From the NCBI GenBank assembly GCA_910583555.1, contig CAJTXO010000022.1, positions 1-51,701 on the forward strand: a stretch of DNA of 51,701 bases. Direction: 5' to 3'. Within the stretch, counting starts at the first letter, position 1. Every line of letters starts with the position of its first letter. Position numbers and translations under genes: made by a program. The stretch comes from an uncultured Eubacterium sp. (GTDB taxonomy: Bacteria; Bacillota; Clostridia; Lachnospirales; Lachnospiraceae). Below the pieces are notes generated by a model. That model did no database searches and was not told where the DNA came from. It saw nothing but the letters and a program-made list of their open reading frames with translations. This document shows positions 17,214 through 26,291 of this stretch, one piece after another.

Positions 17214-17280
17214 TTAGCAGGATTTTCACTCATTTCAACAAATTCTTAAAACTCAGTTATTCTTGATTCCCGTCATAACA

Positions 17281-17800
17281 ATTTGCTAAAATCAATGAAT
17301 ATCCAAGACATAAACTACCGTGTTCTCTCGACATATTATGACTTTGCATGTCGCACTTAGATTTCTGTGCTCAACAGAAGATCATGAGTTGCCAACTCCT
17401 ACTCATGCGAAGCTGTTTGCCCTCTGGAATATTCTTGTTCCGGATTGCTGCTTTATCCAAATCAAAATATTCATCGCACTTTCGGTGTCCTTTTCCTCTT
17501 ATATTTAATCCAACTTTGCAGTCATTGGTAATACTGAGGCGGCTAACAGCCTTTTATGTTTGAGCAGTCTTTCGACCAACCTTCATCGCCAGCTACACAG
17601 TATATCCCTCTTATGAGGGTTAAGAAGTCAGGGATAATATGCCTACTATTTAATTGTCTGTCGAACGGCAAGTCGCACAGCGCTTCTTTGAGTCAATTTG
17701 TTCGACACATATAGGATAGCAAATGTATTTCATCATTTGTTTTGTTCGACATCTAATATCCGGCTGTAGTAGATATAAAAAGTCGTATTTGATATGTTCA
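17281..17800. other. Non-coding end region of the ICE with repeated TGTTCGACA motifs
   Basis: No convincing gene is seen between parM and rlmD. TGTTCGACA occurs at 17699-17707 and 17743-17751, and a partial inverted copy, TGTCGAAC, at 17659-17666. The same 9-mer occurs in the candidate oriT (7610-7618) and ahead of the adhesin (15554-15562). Element ends often hold recombinase or excision-factor sites, so these may be such sites. Confidence 0.4.
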
Positions 17801-17805
17801 TCAAA

Positions 17806-17846
17806 AAAGACCTATCAACAAACTATTCGTTCATCAATAGGTCTTT
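17806..17846. terminator. Bidirectional terminator between rlmD and the ICE end
   Basis: AAAGACCTAT (17806-17815) and ATAGGTCTTT (17837-17846) form a perfect 10-bp stem with a 21-nt loop, flanked by A-rich and T-rich sequence on both sides. It lies 34 bp beyond the rlmD stop and would end rlmD transcription. Confidence 0.75.
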
Positions 17847-17879
17847 AAGAAAATAGTATTTTATTATTTTGAAATCACT

Positions 17880-19541
17880 CTATTTGGATTGTGATTTTTC
17901 CTTTGCTTCCTTTTCCGCTTTTTCCTTATCCAATATATCATGTATCTTATCTACATCAATATTGACTTTCAGGTAATCATCCGGCTTTCTGTTTTTGTTG
18001 CCCAAAACACATACCGTCTCCACATGCCCCCCCTGCGGAAACATATCGCACGCCCTCACCTTCCTCACCTCATACCCAAACTCCCCCAGCGCCCTGACAT
18101 CCCTCGCCAACGTCCCCGGATCGCAGCTCACATACACCACCCTCTCCGGCGCCATCTCCCGGATCGTATCCAGCAGCACCCCGTCGCACCCTTTCCTCGG
18201 CGGGTCCACCACGACTACATCTGCTCTGACTTCCTCCGCTTTCTGCACCATCCCCGGCAGCACCTCTTCCGCCCTGCCACAGAAAAACTCCACATTCCCG
18301 ATCCCATTCAACTGGGCGTTCTCCCTCGCATTCTCGATTGCTTCCGGTACAACCTCGACGCCATAAACCATCTTCGCCCGCTGCGCCAGAAAAAGCGAAA
18401 TCGTCCCAATCCCGCAGTACAGATCCCAAACCGTTTCCCTGCCGGATAACTCCGCAAACTCCAAAACAGTCCGATACAGCTTTTCCGTCTGTACCGGATT
18501 CACCTGATAAAACGAGCGCGGAGAAATACGATAACGGATTCCACCAATACAATCCTCTATGTATTCTTTCCCCCAGAGCAGCTCCATCCTGCTGCCTAAA
18601 ATAACATTGGTCTTTTCCGTATTATAATTCAGTAAAACCCCTGTCATCCCCTCCACACCCTTCAACCTCTCAACCAGCCTGCCAAACGCCCCCTTATCCG
18701 CAACTCCCTCCTTCACAACGAGACAGACCATAACCTCATTCGTATAAAACCCCCGCCGGATATAAACATGGCGAACCACCCCCTGATGCCGTTCCTCATC
18801 ATAAGCCGGTATCCCATCCTCCCACATCCAGTCCAGGACAGCCTCCAAAATCTCCTTCATACACCCATGCTGAATCGCACAGTCCGTCACCGGAATGATA
18901 CTGTGAGTCCTACCCGCGTAAAACCCTGCCGTCGGACGCAGCACGCCATCTTCCCCTTTCCGCATCCGTACGGGAAACTGCGCCTTATTCCGATAATGCC
19001 ACGGTTGTTCCATACCTATGATCGGCAGCCACTCGACCCCGATCCCAACCTGACATTTCTCCGCCGCTTCTCCCATTCGTTCTCCCTCTTCCCCCAACAT
19101 CCCCGCCTCTGCGCCTATCCTATCCCTCCCGTCCGCTGGCGCTCCCGCCGCTTCTCCGATCCGTTCTCCCTCTTCCCTCGACGCCCCTGACAACTCCCTG
19201 CCGACCCCGCCGATCCTCTCCAGACAGTCCCGCACCTTCTTCTGCTTATATTCCAGCTGCTTCTCATACGAAAGATGCTGCAGCGTGCACCCGCCGCACT
19301 GCCTTGCTACCGGGCACGCCGGCTTCACCCGGCCCACATCGCGCGCTTCTCCCGGCAGGATCTCGAGCAGCTTCGCAAACCCGTAATTCTTCTTGCACTT
19401 CATTACCTTCGCGCGGATCGTCTCGCCAGGAAGCGCGTCCTTGACAAAAAGAGCATAGCCATCCACATGGCCAATGCCCTCTCCGTTGTTTCCTAAATCA
19501 TCGATTGTGAGAATGATTTCCTGATTCTTTTTAAACTCCAT
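17880..19541 (-). CDS. rlmD: 23S rRNA (uracil-5-)-methyltransferase RlmD/RumA
   Basis: About 553 residues. A TRAM domain comes first (EFKKNQEIILTIDDLGNNGE). The iron-sulfur cysteines are in PACPVARQCGGCTLQH. The SAM-binding motif is VWDLYCGIGTISLFL, followed by VVVVDPPRKGCDG. The catalytic Cys is in YVSCDPGTLARD. It methylates a 23S rRNA uridine. Two oddities are seen. A ~55-residue Gly/Glu/Arg-rich insertion with an internal repeat (EEGERIGEAAG, EEGERMGEAAE) separates the Fe-S part from LPIIGMEQPWHYRNKAQF. The last ~45 residues after HVETVCVL are AT-rich, Lys-rich and likely supplied by the ICE. ATG 19541 (MEFKKNQ) is preceded by CGGAG. It overlaps the end of yhaM by 11 bp. Confidence 0.93.
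   Translation of the reverse strand: MEFKKNQEIILTIDDLGNNGEGIGHVDGYALFVKDALPGETIRAKVMKCKKNYGFAKLLEILPGEARDVGRVKPACPVARQCGGCTLQHLSYEKQLEYKQKKVRDCLERIGGVGRELSGASREEGERIGEAAGAPADGRDRIGAEAGMLGEEGERMGEAAEKCQVGIGVEWLPIIGMEQPWHYRNKAQFPVRMRKGEDGVLRPTAGFYAGRTHSIIPVTDCAIQHGCMKEILEAVLDWMWEDGIPAYDEERHQGVVRHVYIRRGFYTNEVMVCLVVKEGVADKGAFGRLVERLKGVEGMTGVLLNYNTEKTNVILGSRMELLWGKEYIEDCIGGIRYRISPRSFYQVNPVQTEKLYRTVLEFAELSGRETVWDLYCGIGTISLFLAQRAKMVYGVEVVPEAIENARENAQLNGIGNVEFFCGRAEEVLPGMVQKAEEVRADVVVVDPPRKGCDGVLLDTIREMAPERVVYVSCDPGTLARDVRALGEFGYEVRKVRACDMFPQGGHVETVCVLGNKNRKPDDYLKVNIDVDKIHDILDKEKAEKEAKEKSQSK
17985..18035. other. Probable ICE/chromosome junction in the 3' end of rlmD
   Basis: The codons for GGHVETVCVL mark a sharp change: rich in G+C upstream (18,030 on) and A+T-rich downstream (17,880-17,990). 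The 3' end of rumA/rlmD is a documented insertion site for ICEs of Firmicutes, and some elements restore the reading frame with their own tail. The exact crossover cannot be fixed without the other junction. Confidence 0.55.
19063..19177. repeat. Direct repeat inside rlmD
   Basis: Two 31-bp near-identical copies (19063-19093 and 19147-19177, 84 bp apart, 2-3 mismatches) code for the EEGERIGEAAG/EEGERMGEAAE repeat. The spacing is a multiple of three, so the duplication keeps the frame. Confidence 0.8.
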
Positions 19542-20487
19542 ATGCGTCTCCGGATGTTTGGCGTAAATTACTTTCAAATCTGCGGTCAAAGCCGAGCCAC
19601 TCCATATTGCTGCCGGCCTGATTGAATACTTCGGTCAGCGTCTGCAGTTTCGCATCCGCGTTGTCGGCCAGATGGAGCGCCATGGCCTCCATCAGCGCCG
19701 GCACTTTCGGGGAGCCGAATTCCAGTTTGCCGTGATGTGCTAAAATGCAGTGGATCAGTTCGTGTTCCATTTTTTTCGGGAAACCCTCGATCCGCGAAAT
19801 GGCCGCGGTCAGTTTTTGGGCACCGATGTAAATATGGCCCAGAAGCTGTCCGGCGTCGGTGTAATCGTTGCGCGGGAACGAGGCGATCTCGTCCATCTTG
19901 CCCATGTCGTGGAACAGGGCCGCCGTGATGAGCAGGTCACGGTGCAGGCGCGGGTACGACTTACAGAAAAAATCGCACATATTCGTCACGCTGAGCGTGT
20001 GCTCCAGAAGGCCGCCCAGAAAACCGTGATGAACGCTTTTTGCCGCGGAATGTTTCTTAAACTCACGGATAAAGGACTCGTCCTCAACGAAAAAGGAAGT
20101 AAGAAGCTGGTTCAGGAACGGATTCTTTACGCTGTTCACATAAGAAATGATCTCACCAAACATTTGCTCCACATCTTTGGTCGTGGCGGGAATGTAGTCC
20201 GCCGGATCGTACTCTCCTTCTTCACTCTGGCGGAGACGGGAAATATTCATCTGTATATTTCCCTGGAATGTCGTTACCAGGCCTTCACAGTAGACATAAT
20301 CCAGTGCCTCAAAACTTGCGATGCCATTATTCAGATCCCATATTTTCGCGTCAACGATCGCCGTCTTATCCTGCAACGTCAGGGAATAATACGTTTTTCC
20401 CGCTTTGGTCTTTAACACCTGTTTCGTCTTGCACAGATAGGTACCGACAAGTTTCTGCCCTTCCCTGTAATCCTTCAAATAATACAT
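19531..20487 (-). CDS. yhaM: 3'-5' exoribonuclease YhaM family
   Basis: About 318 residues. An N-terminal OB-fold nucleic-acid binding domain (KTYYSLTLQDKTAIVDAKIW, DYVYCEGLVTTFQGNIQMNI) is followed by an HD phosphohydrolase domain (KSVHHGFLGGLLEHTLSV, then ITAALFHDMGKMDEI, ELIHCILAHHGKLEFGSP). That is the YhaM arrangement, an RNase/DNase of Gram-positives. ATG 20487 (MYYLKDYREGQ) has GAGG 9 nt upstream. An in-frame TTG 15 bp earlier is possible. It lies 20 bp after the secreted-protein gene and overlaps rlmD, so the three may be co-transcribed. Confidence 0.9.
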   Translation of the reverse strand: MYYLKDYREGQKLVGTYLCKTKQVLKTKAGKTYYSLTLQDKTAIVDAKIWDLNNGIASFEALDYVYCEGLVTTFQGNIQMNISRLRQSEEGEYDPADYIPATTKDVEQMFGEIISYVNSVKNPFLNQLLTSFFVEDESFIREFKKHSAAKSVHHGFLGGLLEHTLSVTNMCDFFCKSYPRLHRDLLITAALFHDMGKMDEIASFPRNDYTDAGQLLGHIYIGAQKLTAAISRIEGFPKKMEHELIHCILAHHGKLEFGSPKVPALMEAMALHLADNADAKLQTLTEVFNQAGSNMEWLGFDRRFESNLRQTSGDAYGV

Positions 20488-20507
20488 TTCCCCAAACCTC
20501 AACCTTT

Positions 20508-21632
20508 CTATTTTGCCTTCGTCGTAACGGTCACATATGGTCCGTAGATCGTTTTGCCACTGACTTTCTTAAACGAACGGACTTTATAGCTGTACTTCAT
20601 GCCGCGCACCAGCATTTTGCAGCGGTAACCCGTGGTCTTGTTTTTCTTGATCGTTTTTACGCGGTTAAATTTTGTCTTGAAGCCTTTTACGTGGACTTTC
20701 ATATATACCTGATACCCGTTCACGTTCTTGTCACGGCCCCATCTGACCTGAATGCCGCCGCGAATGCCTTTCGCCCTTACCTTTTTCAATTTGGCGGGGT
20801 TCATCGTGATCGCGGTTTCTTTGGAGCCGATGCCCTCGATGCTGTCACCGTTGGCCGCCGTAAACACCGGATTGATGCGGTATGTATATTTGGCTCCCGG
20901 CTTCAGGCCGTCGTTCGCGTAAGAAGCCGCTGTTACGTTCACAGCGTCGGAGTACTGGCCTTTTCCCTGCTTGCGGTATAAGTGGTAAGATACAGCGCCA
21001 TTAACGGCGTCCCACGTCACGGTCGCGCGCTTTAGGCCGGAAGATTTTTTCACAGAAACCTTCGCCGGGCCGTCCAGCGGGTGGAATAACAATCCTCTGG
21101 CGGACGCGAACGCATTTGCTTTCCCGCCGGTCTTTCCCCAGATTTCGACGCCTGTCACCGTCGAAAACACATTTGTTCCCTGCAATTCAGTATCGCCGGA
21201 TACGACGATATTTTTCAAATACGGACATTTTGTAAATACGCCTTCAGCCACGGCTGTCACCGTTTTTTTATTGATCTGCCCGGGAATATAGAGCGTCGTC
21301 ACGCTGACGTCGCCGATATAGCCGGTGATCGTACAGGTCTTGTCCGACGGACTTTCCGCTGTCACAAAAACTTTTTCGTCCCGGATCACCTTATTGCCGG
21401 TAAAAGGCGGCAACTGTGTGGGGACGGAGGTTTCCAGTTTATCGGTATCGACAGATGGCGTAGCTGTCGGTACGATCGTTGGTGTCGCACTCGGGGCGGC
21501 ACTTGCCGCAACAGGCGTTGCGCTTGGTACAGGGTTTATTTGCGTCATTTCCTCCGTCGAAGCTTCTGCACAGACCGATGCGAGTCCCACAACTGCCAAC
21601 AGGCACAGCATCGCACAAATCCACTTCTTCAT
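20508..21632 (-). CDS. Secreted protein with LRR_5-like and fibronectin type III-like domains
   Basis: 374 residues. Signal peptide MKKWICAMLCLLAVVGLASV, then a Thr/Pro/Ala-rich linker (residues ~25-65). A BspA-like leucine-rich segment (KTVTAVAEGVFTKCPYLKNI) comes next. At least two Fn3-like modules follow (PAKVSVKKSSGLKRATVTWD, NGAVSYHLYRK; then LKKVRAKGIRGGIQVRWGRD, NGYQVYMKV). No sortase motif is seen, so it is probably released or held by cell-wall affinity. The basic C-terminus (TKFNRVKTIKKNKTTGYRCK) may bind polyanions. AAGGAAGGATC precedes ATG 21632; the ORF's upstream start lacks a ribosome site. Confidence 0.75.
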   Translation of the reverse strand: MKKWICAMLCLLAVVGLASVCAEASTEEMTQINPVPSATPVAASAAPSATPTIVPTATPSVDTDKLETSVPTQLPPFTGNKVIRDEKVFVTAESPSDKTCTITGYIGDVSVTTLYIPGQINKKTVTAVAEGVFTKCPYLKNIVVSGDTELQGTNVFSTVTGVEIWGKTGGKANAFASARGLLFHPLDGPAKVSVKKSSGLKRATVTWDAVNGAVSYHLYRKQGKGQYSDAVNVTAASYANDGLKPGAKYTYRINPVFTAANGDSIEGIGSKETAITMNPAKLKKVRAKGIRGGIQVRWGRDKNVNGYQVYMKVHVKGFKTKFNRVKTIKKNKTTGYRCKMLVRGMKYSYKVRSFKKVSGKTIYGPYVTVTTKAK

Positions 21633-21883
21633 GTTAGATCCTTCCTTTCTATCAATCATACATTATGGTGTTGAGGCCAAAAAGGTGATCCATCCCGTAA
21701 TGAGCCTCGTATTTTCCCGATTTTGCGCTCCCGATACCGGAGCAGGTATAGAGATGCTTAATTAGTATATCACGTACCACCCGATTTTTCAACTAACAAA
21801 TAAAACCATGCTCCCTTTTTTTGCGCCCGTTATCTGCGCCGGCCATTTTTCAAGCCACCGGCAGAAAATATTTTGAGAAATCA

Positions 21884-21912
21884 TTGTAACCCCTGATTTT
21901 CTGTGATAGAAT
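21884..21912 (+). promoter_or_regulatory. Promoter of mutS2
   Basis: TTGTAA (21884-21889), 17-bp spacer, TAGAAT (21907-21912). Predicted transcription start near 21919, about 40 nt before the coding start. Confidence 0.75.
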
Positions 21913-21961
21913 GGACACATAAACGCGAAAAAGTAAATCGAGCGAAGAAATGGGGAATATT

Positions 21962-24331
21962 GTGAATAAGAAAGTATGCAAAACATTAGAATTTGATAAA
22001 ATAATAAAAATGCTGACCGAAGAAGCGGACTCCCCGCTGGGGCGGGAAAGCGCCAGCCATCTCCGGCCGCTCTCCAATAAAAGTGAGATTATTGCGCTCC
22101 AGGCGGAAACGACCCACGCCCTGACGAGGATCTTCCACCACGGCGCCCTTTCCTTTCACGGACTGACAGACATCCGCCCGAGCCTCGTCCCGCTCTCCAA
22201 AGGCGGTACGCTGGGCGCCGGGGAACTGCTGCGCATCGGCGCGCTTCTGGATGTGACGAAACGGGCGATCGCCTTCGACCAAAAGGACGAGAAAACCGAC
22301 TTTTTATCCGGCCGTTTTGCCGGACTGCAGAGTTTTCCTGAGATCAACCGCGAAATCAAGAGATGTATCCTCTCCGAAGAGGAGATCAGCGATGACGCGA
22401 GCAGTGAACTGAAACGGATCCGCCGGCAGATCAAAACGACGAACGACAAAGTGCGGGAGCAGTTAAACGCCACCGTAAACGCTTCCTCTGATATGCTGCG
22501 GGACAATATCGTCACGATGCGCGGCGGCCGCTACTGCCTGCCGGTCAAAAAGGAGTACAAATCCACGTTCCAGGGCATGATCCATGACCAGAGTTCCACC
22601 GGTTCCACCTTTTTTATCGAACCGATGGCCATCGTCAAGCTAAATAACGAACTAGCTGAACTCGCCATGAAAGAGCAGGACGAAATCGAAAAGATCCTTG
22701 CCTCGATCAGCAGTTTGTTCGCGCCGGAGACGGAAGGACTTGAGAGAAATGTCATTTTACTGGCGGAACTTGATTTTATTTTCGCCAAGGCGAAATTATC
22801 GAAAAAAATGCAGGGAAGCGAGCCGGACTTTACTCAAAACTATATTTCCATTAAAAAAGGACGCCACCCTCTCATTCCGCGGGACAAAGTTGTACCGATC
22901 GATGTGACACTCGGAAAAGACTTTCGCCTTCTGATCATAACCGGCCCAAATACCGGCGGAAAAACTGTTTCTTTGAAGACCGTCGGACTTTTTACGCTGA
23001 TGGGGCAGTCGGGACTTCATATCCCAGCTTTTGACGGCTCGTGTCTGCGCGTTTACGAGGAAGTGTACGCCGACATCGGCGATGAGCAGAGCATCGAACA
23101 AAGTTTAAGTACGTTTTCGTCCCATATGACAAATACCATTTCCATCCTCAGCCGGGCAGACAAAAACTCCCTCGCCCTTTTCGACGAACTGGGAGCCGGG
23201 ACCGACCCGGTCGAGGGCGCGGCCCTTGCCATTTCGATCCTCGACAATTTGCGGAACCGGCATGTGACCGCTATGGCGACAACCCACTACAGCGAGCTCA
23301 AGATCTATGCACTCTCGACCGAACAGGCGGAAAATGCTTCCTGCGAATTTGACGTGGAAACGCTGCGGCCGACCTACCGGCTTCTAATCGGCGTTCCCGG
23401 AAAAAGTAACGCCTTTGCCATCTCAAGCAAGCTGGGACTGCCGCAGGAAATCATCGACCATGCCAATTCCCTCGTGGACGACGACGCCAAATCATTCGAA
23501 GACGTCGTGACCGGTCTGGAAGAGACGAGGAAAGAACTGGAAGCTGAACGGCAGAAAGCCGCCGCTTACCGTGAAGAAGCCGAGCGGCAGAAGAAAAAAT
23601 GGCAGGAAAAAAATGAGCGGATCGATAAGGCAAAAGACAAAATACTGCGCCGCGCCAACGAGCAGGCCGGCGAAATACTGCAGAAGGCAAAAGACGTGGC
23701 CGACGAATCCATCCGCAAGTATAACAAATGGATGGCTGGCGGCGGCTCCACGAAAGAAATGGAGCAGCAGCGTTCCTCCATCCGCGAGCAATTGAAACGG
23801 ACCGGCGAAAAGCTGGAATCAAAATCCCGCAAAAAGCGCCCGGCTTCGGCACCTGACAGCCTGTCGGTCGGCGACCTCGTCATGGTACACTCTCTCGGCG
23901 TAAAGGGCGTCGTCAGCACATTGCCAAACGCGAAAGGAAAACTCTTTGTCCAGATGGGCATTATGCGCTCCGAGGTCGATCTGAGCGATCTTGAACTGTT
24001 AGAAGAAGAAACGCTGCAGGTCCGTAAAGAAAAAATAAGGGAACGATCTGGCGCGGGAAGTATCAAAGCTTCCAAATCAATGAGCGTGTCTACCAGCATC
24101 AACCTTATCGGAAAAACAGTGGATGAAGCGATCCCCCTGCTGGACAAGTATCTGGACGACGCCTACCTCGCCAGGCTCCATCAGGTCACGATCATCCACG
24201 GCGTCGGAACGGGCGCCCTGCGCAACGCCGTCCAGTCTCACTGTAAGCGGACCAAATACATCGAATCGTACCGCATGGGCGAATACGGCGAGGGCGGCTA
24301 CGGGGTGACGATCGCCGATTTCAAGTACTGA
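21962..24331 (+). CDS. mutS2: MutS2 (endonuclease/ribosome-rescue ATPase)
   Basis: 789 residues from GTG 21962 (VNKKVCKTLEFDKI), a normal MutS2 N-terminus, with GGGGA just upstream. ATG 21950 is the alternative. MutS core and clamp helices precede the ATPase. Walker A is ITGPNTGGKTVSLKT near residue 325, Walker B ALFDELGAGTDPVEG near 405. A long charged coiled coil follows (ETRKELEAERQKAAAYREEA, residues ~525-600). The C-terminal Smr domain carries VTIIHGVGTGALRNAV. MutS2 lacks the mismatch-recognition domain. It is linked to suppression of recombination and to splitting of collided ribosomes. It is transcribed away from the rlmD cluster. Confidence 0.95.
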   Translation: MNKKVCKTLEFDKIIKMLTEEADSPLGRESASHLRPLSNKSEIIALQAETTHALTRIFHHGALSFHGLTDIRPSLVPLSKGGTLGAGELLRIGALLDVTKRAIAFDQKDEKTDFLSGRFAGLQSFPEINREIKRCILSEEEISDDASSELKRIRRQIKTTNDKVREQLNATVNASSDMLRDNIVTMRGGRYCLPVKKEYKSTFQGMIHDQSSTGSTFFIEPMAIVKLNNELAELAMKEQDEIEKILASISSLFAPETEGLERNVILLAELDFIFAKAKLSKKMQGSEPDFTQNYISIKKGRHPLIPRDKVVPIDVTLGKDFRLLIITGPNTGGKTVSLKTVGLFTLMGQSGLHIPAFDGSCLRVYEEVYADIGDEQSIEQSLSTFSSHMTNTISILSRADKNSLALFDELGAGTDPVEGAALAISILDNLRNRHVTAMATTHYSELKIYALSTEQAENASCEFDVETLRPTYRLLIGVPGKSNAFAISSKLGLPQEIIDHANSLVDDDAKSFEDVVTGLEETRKELEAERQKAAAYREEAERQKKKWQEKNERIDKAKDKILRRANEQAGEILQKAKDVADESIRKYNKWMAGGGSTKEMEQQRSSIREQLKRTGEKLESKSRKKRPASAPDSLSVGDLVMVHSLGVKGVVSTLPNAKGKLFVQMGIMRSEVDLSDLELLEEETLQVRKEKIRERSGAGSIKASKSMSVSTSINLIGKTVDEAIPLLDKYLDDAYLARLHQVTIIHGVGTGALRNAVQSHCKRTKYIESYRMGEYGEGGYGVTIADFKY

Positions 24332-24404
24332 TGGGGCACATTCCACGCACAAACATGACTGCGCAGGCACTTCACATACAGACATTTGAAAGGAAGGTAT
24401 TACC

Positions 24405-25124
24405 ATGGCAGATAAACAGAGGATCCTGATCGTAGACGACGATACGAACATCGCTGAACTGATTGAATTGTACCTCACAAAAGAATGTTTTCAATGCGAA
24501 CAGGCGCATGACGGTGAAATGGCATTGAAAAAGCACACCTCGTTCCAGCCCGACCTGATCCTGCTGGATATCATGCTTCCTGGCATCGACGGATATGATG
24601 TGTGCCGGGAAATTCGAAAGACTTCGTCGGTTCCGATCATCATGCTCTCGGCCAAAGGAGAAGTCTTTGACAAAGTACTCGGCCTTGAGCTCGGAGCCGA
24701 TGATTACATCATCAAGCCATTTGACTCGAAAGAACTGGTGGCAAGGGTCAAAGCCGTCCTCCGCCGCTACCATCCGGGCGGCCCCGCCTCCCCGGACATC
24801 GCTCCGGCCACTGGTGGAAAAGCCGTAATCCAGTACAAAGACCTCACCGTCAGTCTCTCGAATTACTCTGTTACTTACATGGGCAATCCGATCGAAATGC
24901 CTCCGAAAGAACTGGAACTTTTATACTTCCTTGCCTCACACCCAAATCAGGTGTTTACACGGGAACAGTTGTTAGACCGTATATGGGGATACGAATATGT
25001 TGTTGACACGAGAACCGTCGATGTACACATCAAACGGCTGCGCGAAAAAATAAAAGACCACAAAGAGTGGTGCATCGCCACCGTCTGGGGCATCGGTTAC
25101 AAATTTGAGTCGAAGAGAGGATGA
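24405..25124 (+). CDS. OmpR/PhoB-family response regulator
   Basis: 239 residues. Receiver domain: IVDDDTNIAELI acidic pocket, phosphoacceptor Asp in LILLDIMLPGIDGYD (~residue 53), switch Ser in IIMLSAKGE, Lys in IIKPFDSKELVARV. The C-terminal winged helix includes PPKELELLYFLASHPNQVFT, LLDRIWGYEYVVDTRTVDVH and WGIGYKFE. GAAAGGAAGG precedes the ATG. It overlaps the kinase gene by 4 bp (ATGA), a coupled pair. The signal is unknown. Confidence 0.95.
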   Translation: MADKQRILIVDDDTNIAELIELYLTKECFQCEQAHDGEMALKKHTSFQPDLILLDIMLPGIDGYDVCREIRKTSSVPIIMLSAKGEVFDKVLGLELGADDYIIKPFDSKELVARVKAVLRRYHPGGPASPDIAPATGGKAVIQYKDLTVSLSNYSVTYMGNPIEMPPKELELLYFLASHPNQVFTREQLLDRIWGYEYVVDTRTVDVHIKRLREKIKDHKEWCIATVWGIGYKFESKRG

Positions 25125-26233
25125 GCCGGTTCATGAAGGGAATACGCCTGACATTAGGGAGAAAGCTGACGCTGTTATACATTCTCATCTTTTTCTGTTC
25201 TTACTATGTCACACACACCATCGGTTTTACGATCATTCAAAATAAAGTACTGGGAGAAATCGTGAACAATCCCGATCTCGACATTTCCTTCGCGCCGTCC
25301 CGCATCCACTATTACTTTAATGTACTGGACGGCGCGCTGTTTCTGATGGCAGCTGTTCTCGCCGTCTGTTTTTTCTTCATTTATGTGATCAATATCATTC
25401 CGATGAGAAAACTGTGCAACGCGGCGAAAAACTTTTCCGTCAACCGCGTCAATCCGCCGATCCGCATTCATACAAACGACGAGTTCCAGGAACTGGCAAA
25501 CGCGCTGAATATCATTGGCAGGGACCTCAATCAATTTGACGAATACCAGCGCGCCTTCATTTCCAATATTTCCCACGACTTTCGCTCGCCCCTCACCTCG
25601 ATCCGCGGCTACGCGCAGGCCATGCTTGACGGAACAATTCCATACGAGGCGCAGGAAAAGTACCTGAACATCATCCTGTCCGAGACCGAGCGCCTGACGA
25701 ACCTCACATCGAACCTGCTTGAGCTCAATTCCTTCAGCCGGGAAAGCGTTCTTCTCGACTTAAAAAATTTCGACATCCATGAGACTATTATCCAGACAGT
25801 GAACACGCTCGAAGGCACGGCAGCCAAAAAAGAAATTACCTTTATGCTTGATTTCTGCACCAAAAAGGAACTGCTCGTATACGCCGATGAGGGCAAGATC
25901 CACCAGGTGTTGTACAACCTCATTGACAACGCCGTGAAATTCAGTCATTTTCACTGCGATGTGAAGATCGGAACGAGAAAAAAAGGGGAAAAAGTTTTTA
26001 TATCCGTAAAAGATTCCGGCATCGGGATCCCGAAAGAATCCCTGGGAAAAGTGTTCGACCGCTTTTATAAAACGGACCTCTCGAGAGGGAAGGATAAAAA
26101 AGGCACCGGACTCGGCCTGTCCATTTCCAAAGAAATCATCACTTCCCATAATCAGACCATTAACGTCGTCAGCACGGAAGGTGTCGGCACAGAGTTCGTT
26201 TTTACGCTGAAAAAAGGCGTCAACAATTCATGA
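25121..26233 (+). CDS. Sensor histidine kinase
   Basis: 370 residues. Two membrane helices (about residues 13-40 and 66-90) bracket a short extracellular loop of ~30 residues, so the sensor is small. A HAMP-like linker follows (VNPPIRIHTNDEFQELANAL). The phosphoacceptor His is in SNISHDFRSPLTSIRGYAQA (~residue 150). The ATPase domain shows the N box (LYNLIDNAVKFS), G1 (VKDSGIGIPKESL), F box (FDRFYKTD) and G2 (GTGLGLSISKEII). It partners the overlapping response regulator. With so short a loop it may sense membrane state or an accessory protein. Confidence 0.94.
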   Translation: MSRFMKGIRLTLGRKLTLLYILIFFCSYYVTHTIGFTIIQNKVLGEIVNNPDLDISFAPSRIHYYFNVLDGALFLMAAVLAVCFFFIYVINIIPMRKLCNAAKNFSVNRVNPPIRIHTNDEFQELANALNIIGRDLNQFDEYQRAFISNISHDFRSPLTSIRGYAQAMLDGTIPYEAQEKYLNIILSETERLTNLTSNLLELNSFSRESVLLDLKNFDIHETIIQTVNTLEGTAAKKEITFMLDFCTKKELLVYADEGKIHQVLYNLIDNAVKFSHFHCDVKIGTRKKGEKVFISVKDSGIGIPKESLGKVFDRFYKTDLSRGKDKKGTGLGLSISKEIITSHNQTINVVSTEGVGTEFVFTLKKGVNNS

Positions 26234-26291
26234 CAGACTGCCAGACAATGCGCTCATACGGCCATCTACCCGTATACCTGCCGCCTTTCGC

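Noticed and set aside
17281..17800. Short ORFs on the plus strand next to rlmD
   Set aside because: No ribosome sites, no coherent protein features, and composition is like the rest of the ICE end.
18070..19190. Long ORFs antisense to rlmD
   Set aside because: Pro/Arg/His-rich translations caused by the G+C-rich rlmD frame; no ribosome sites.
20508..21632. Sortase-anchored surface protein
   Set aside because: No LPXTG-like motif or C-terminal membrane helix; it has only a signal peptide.
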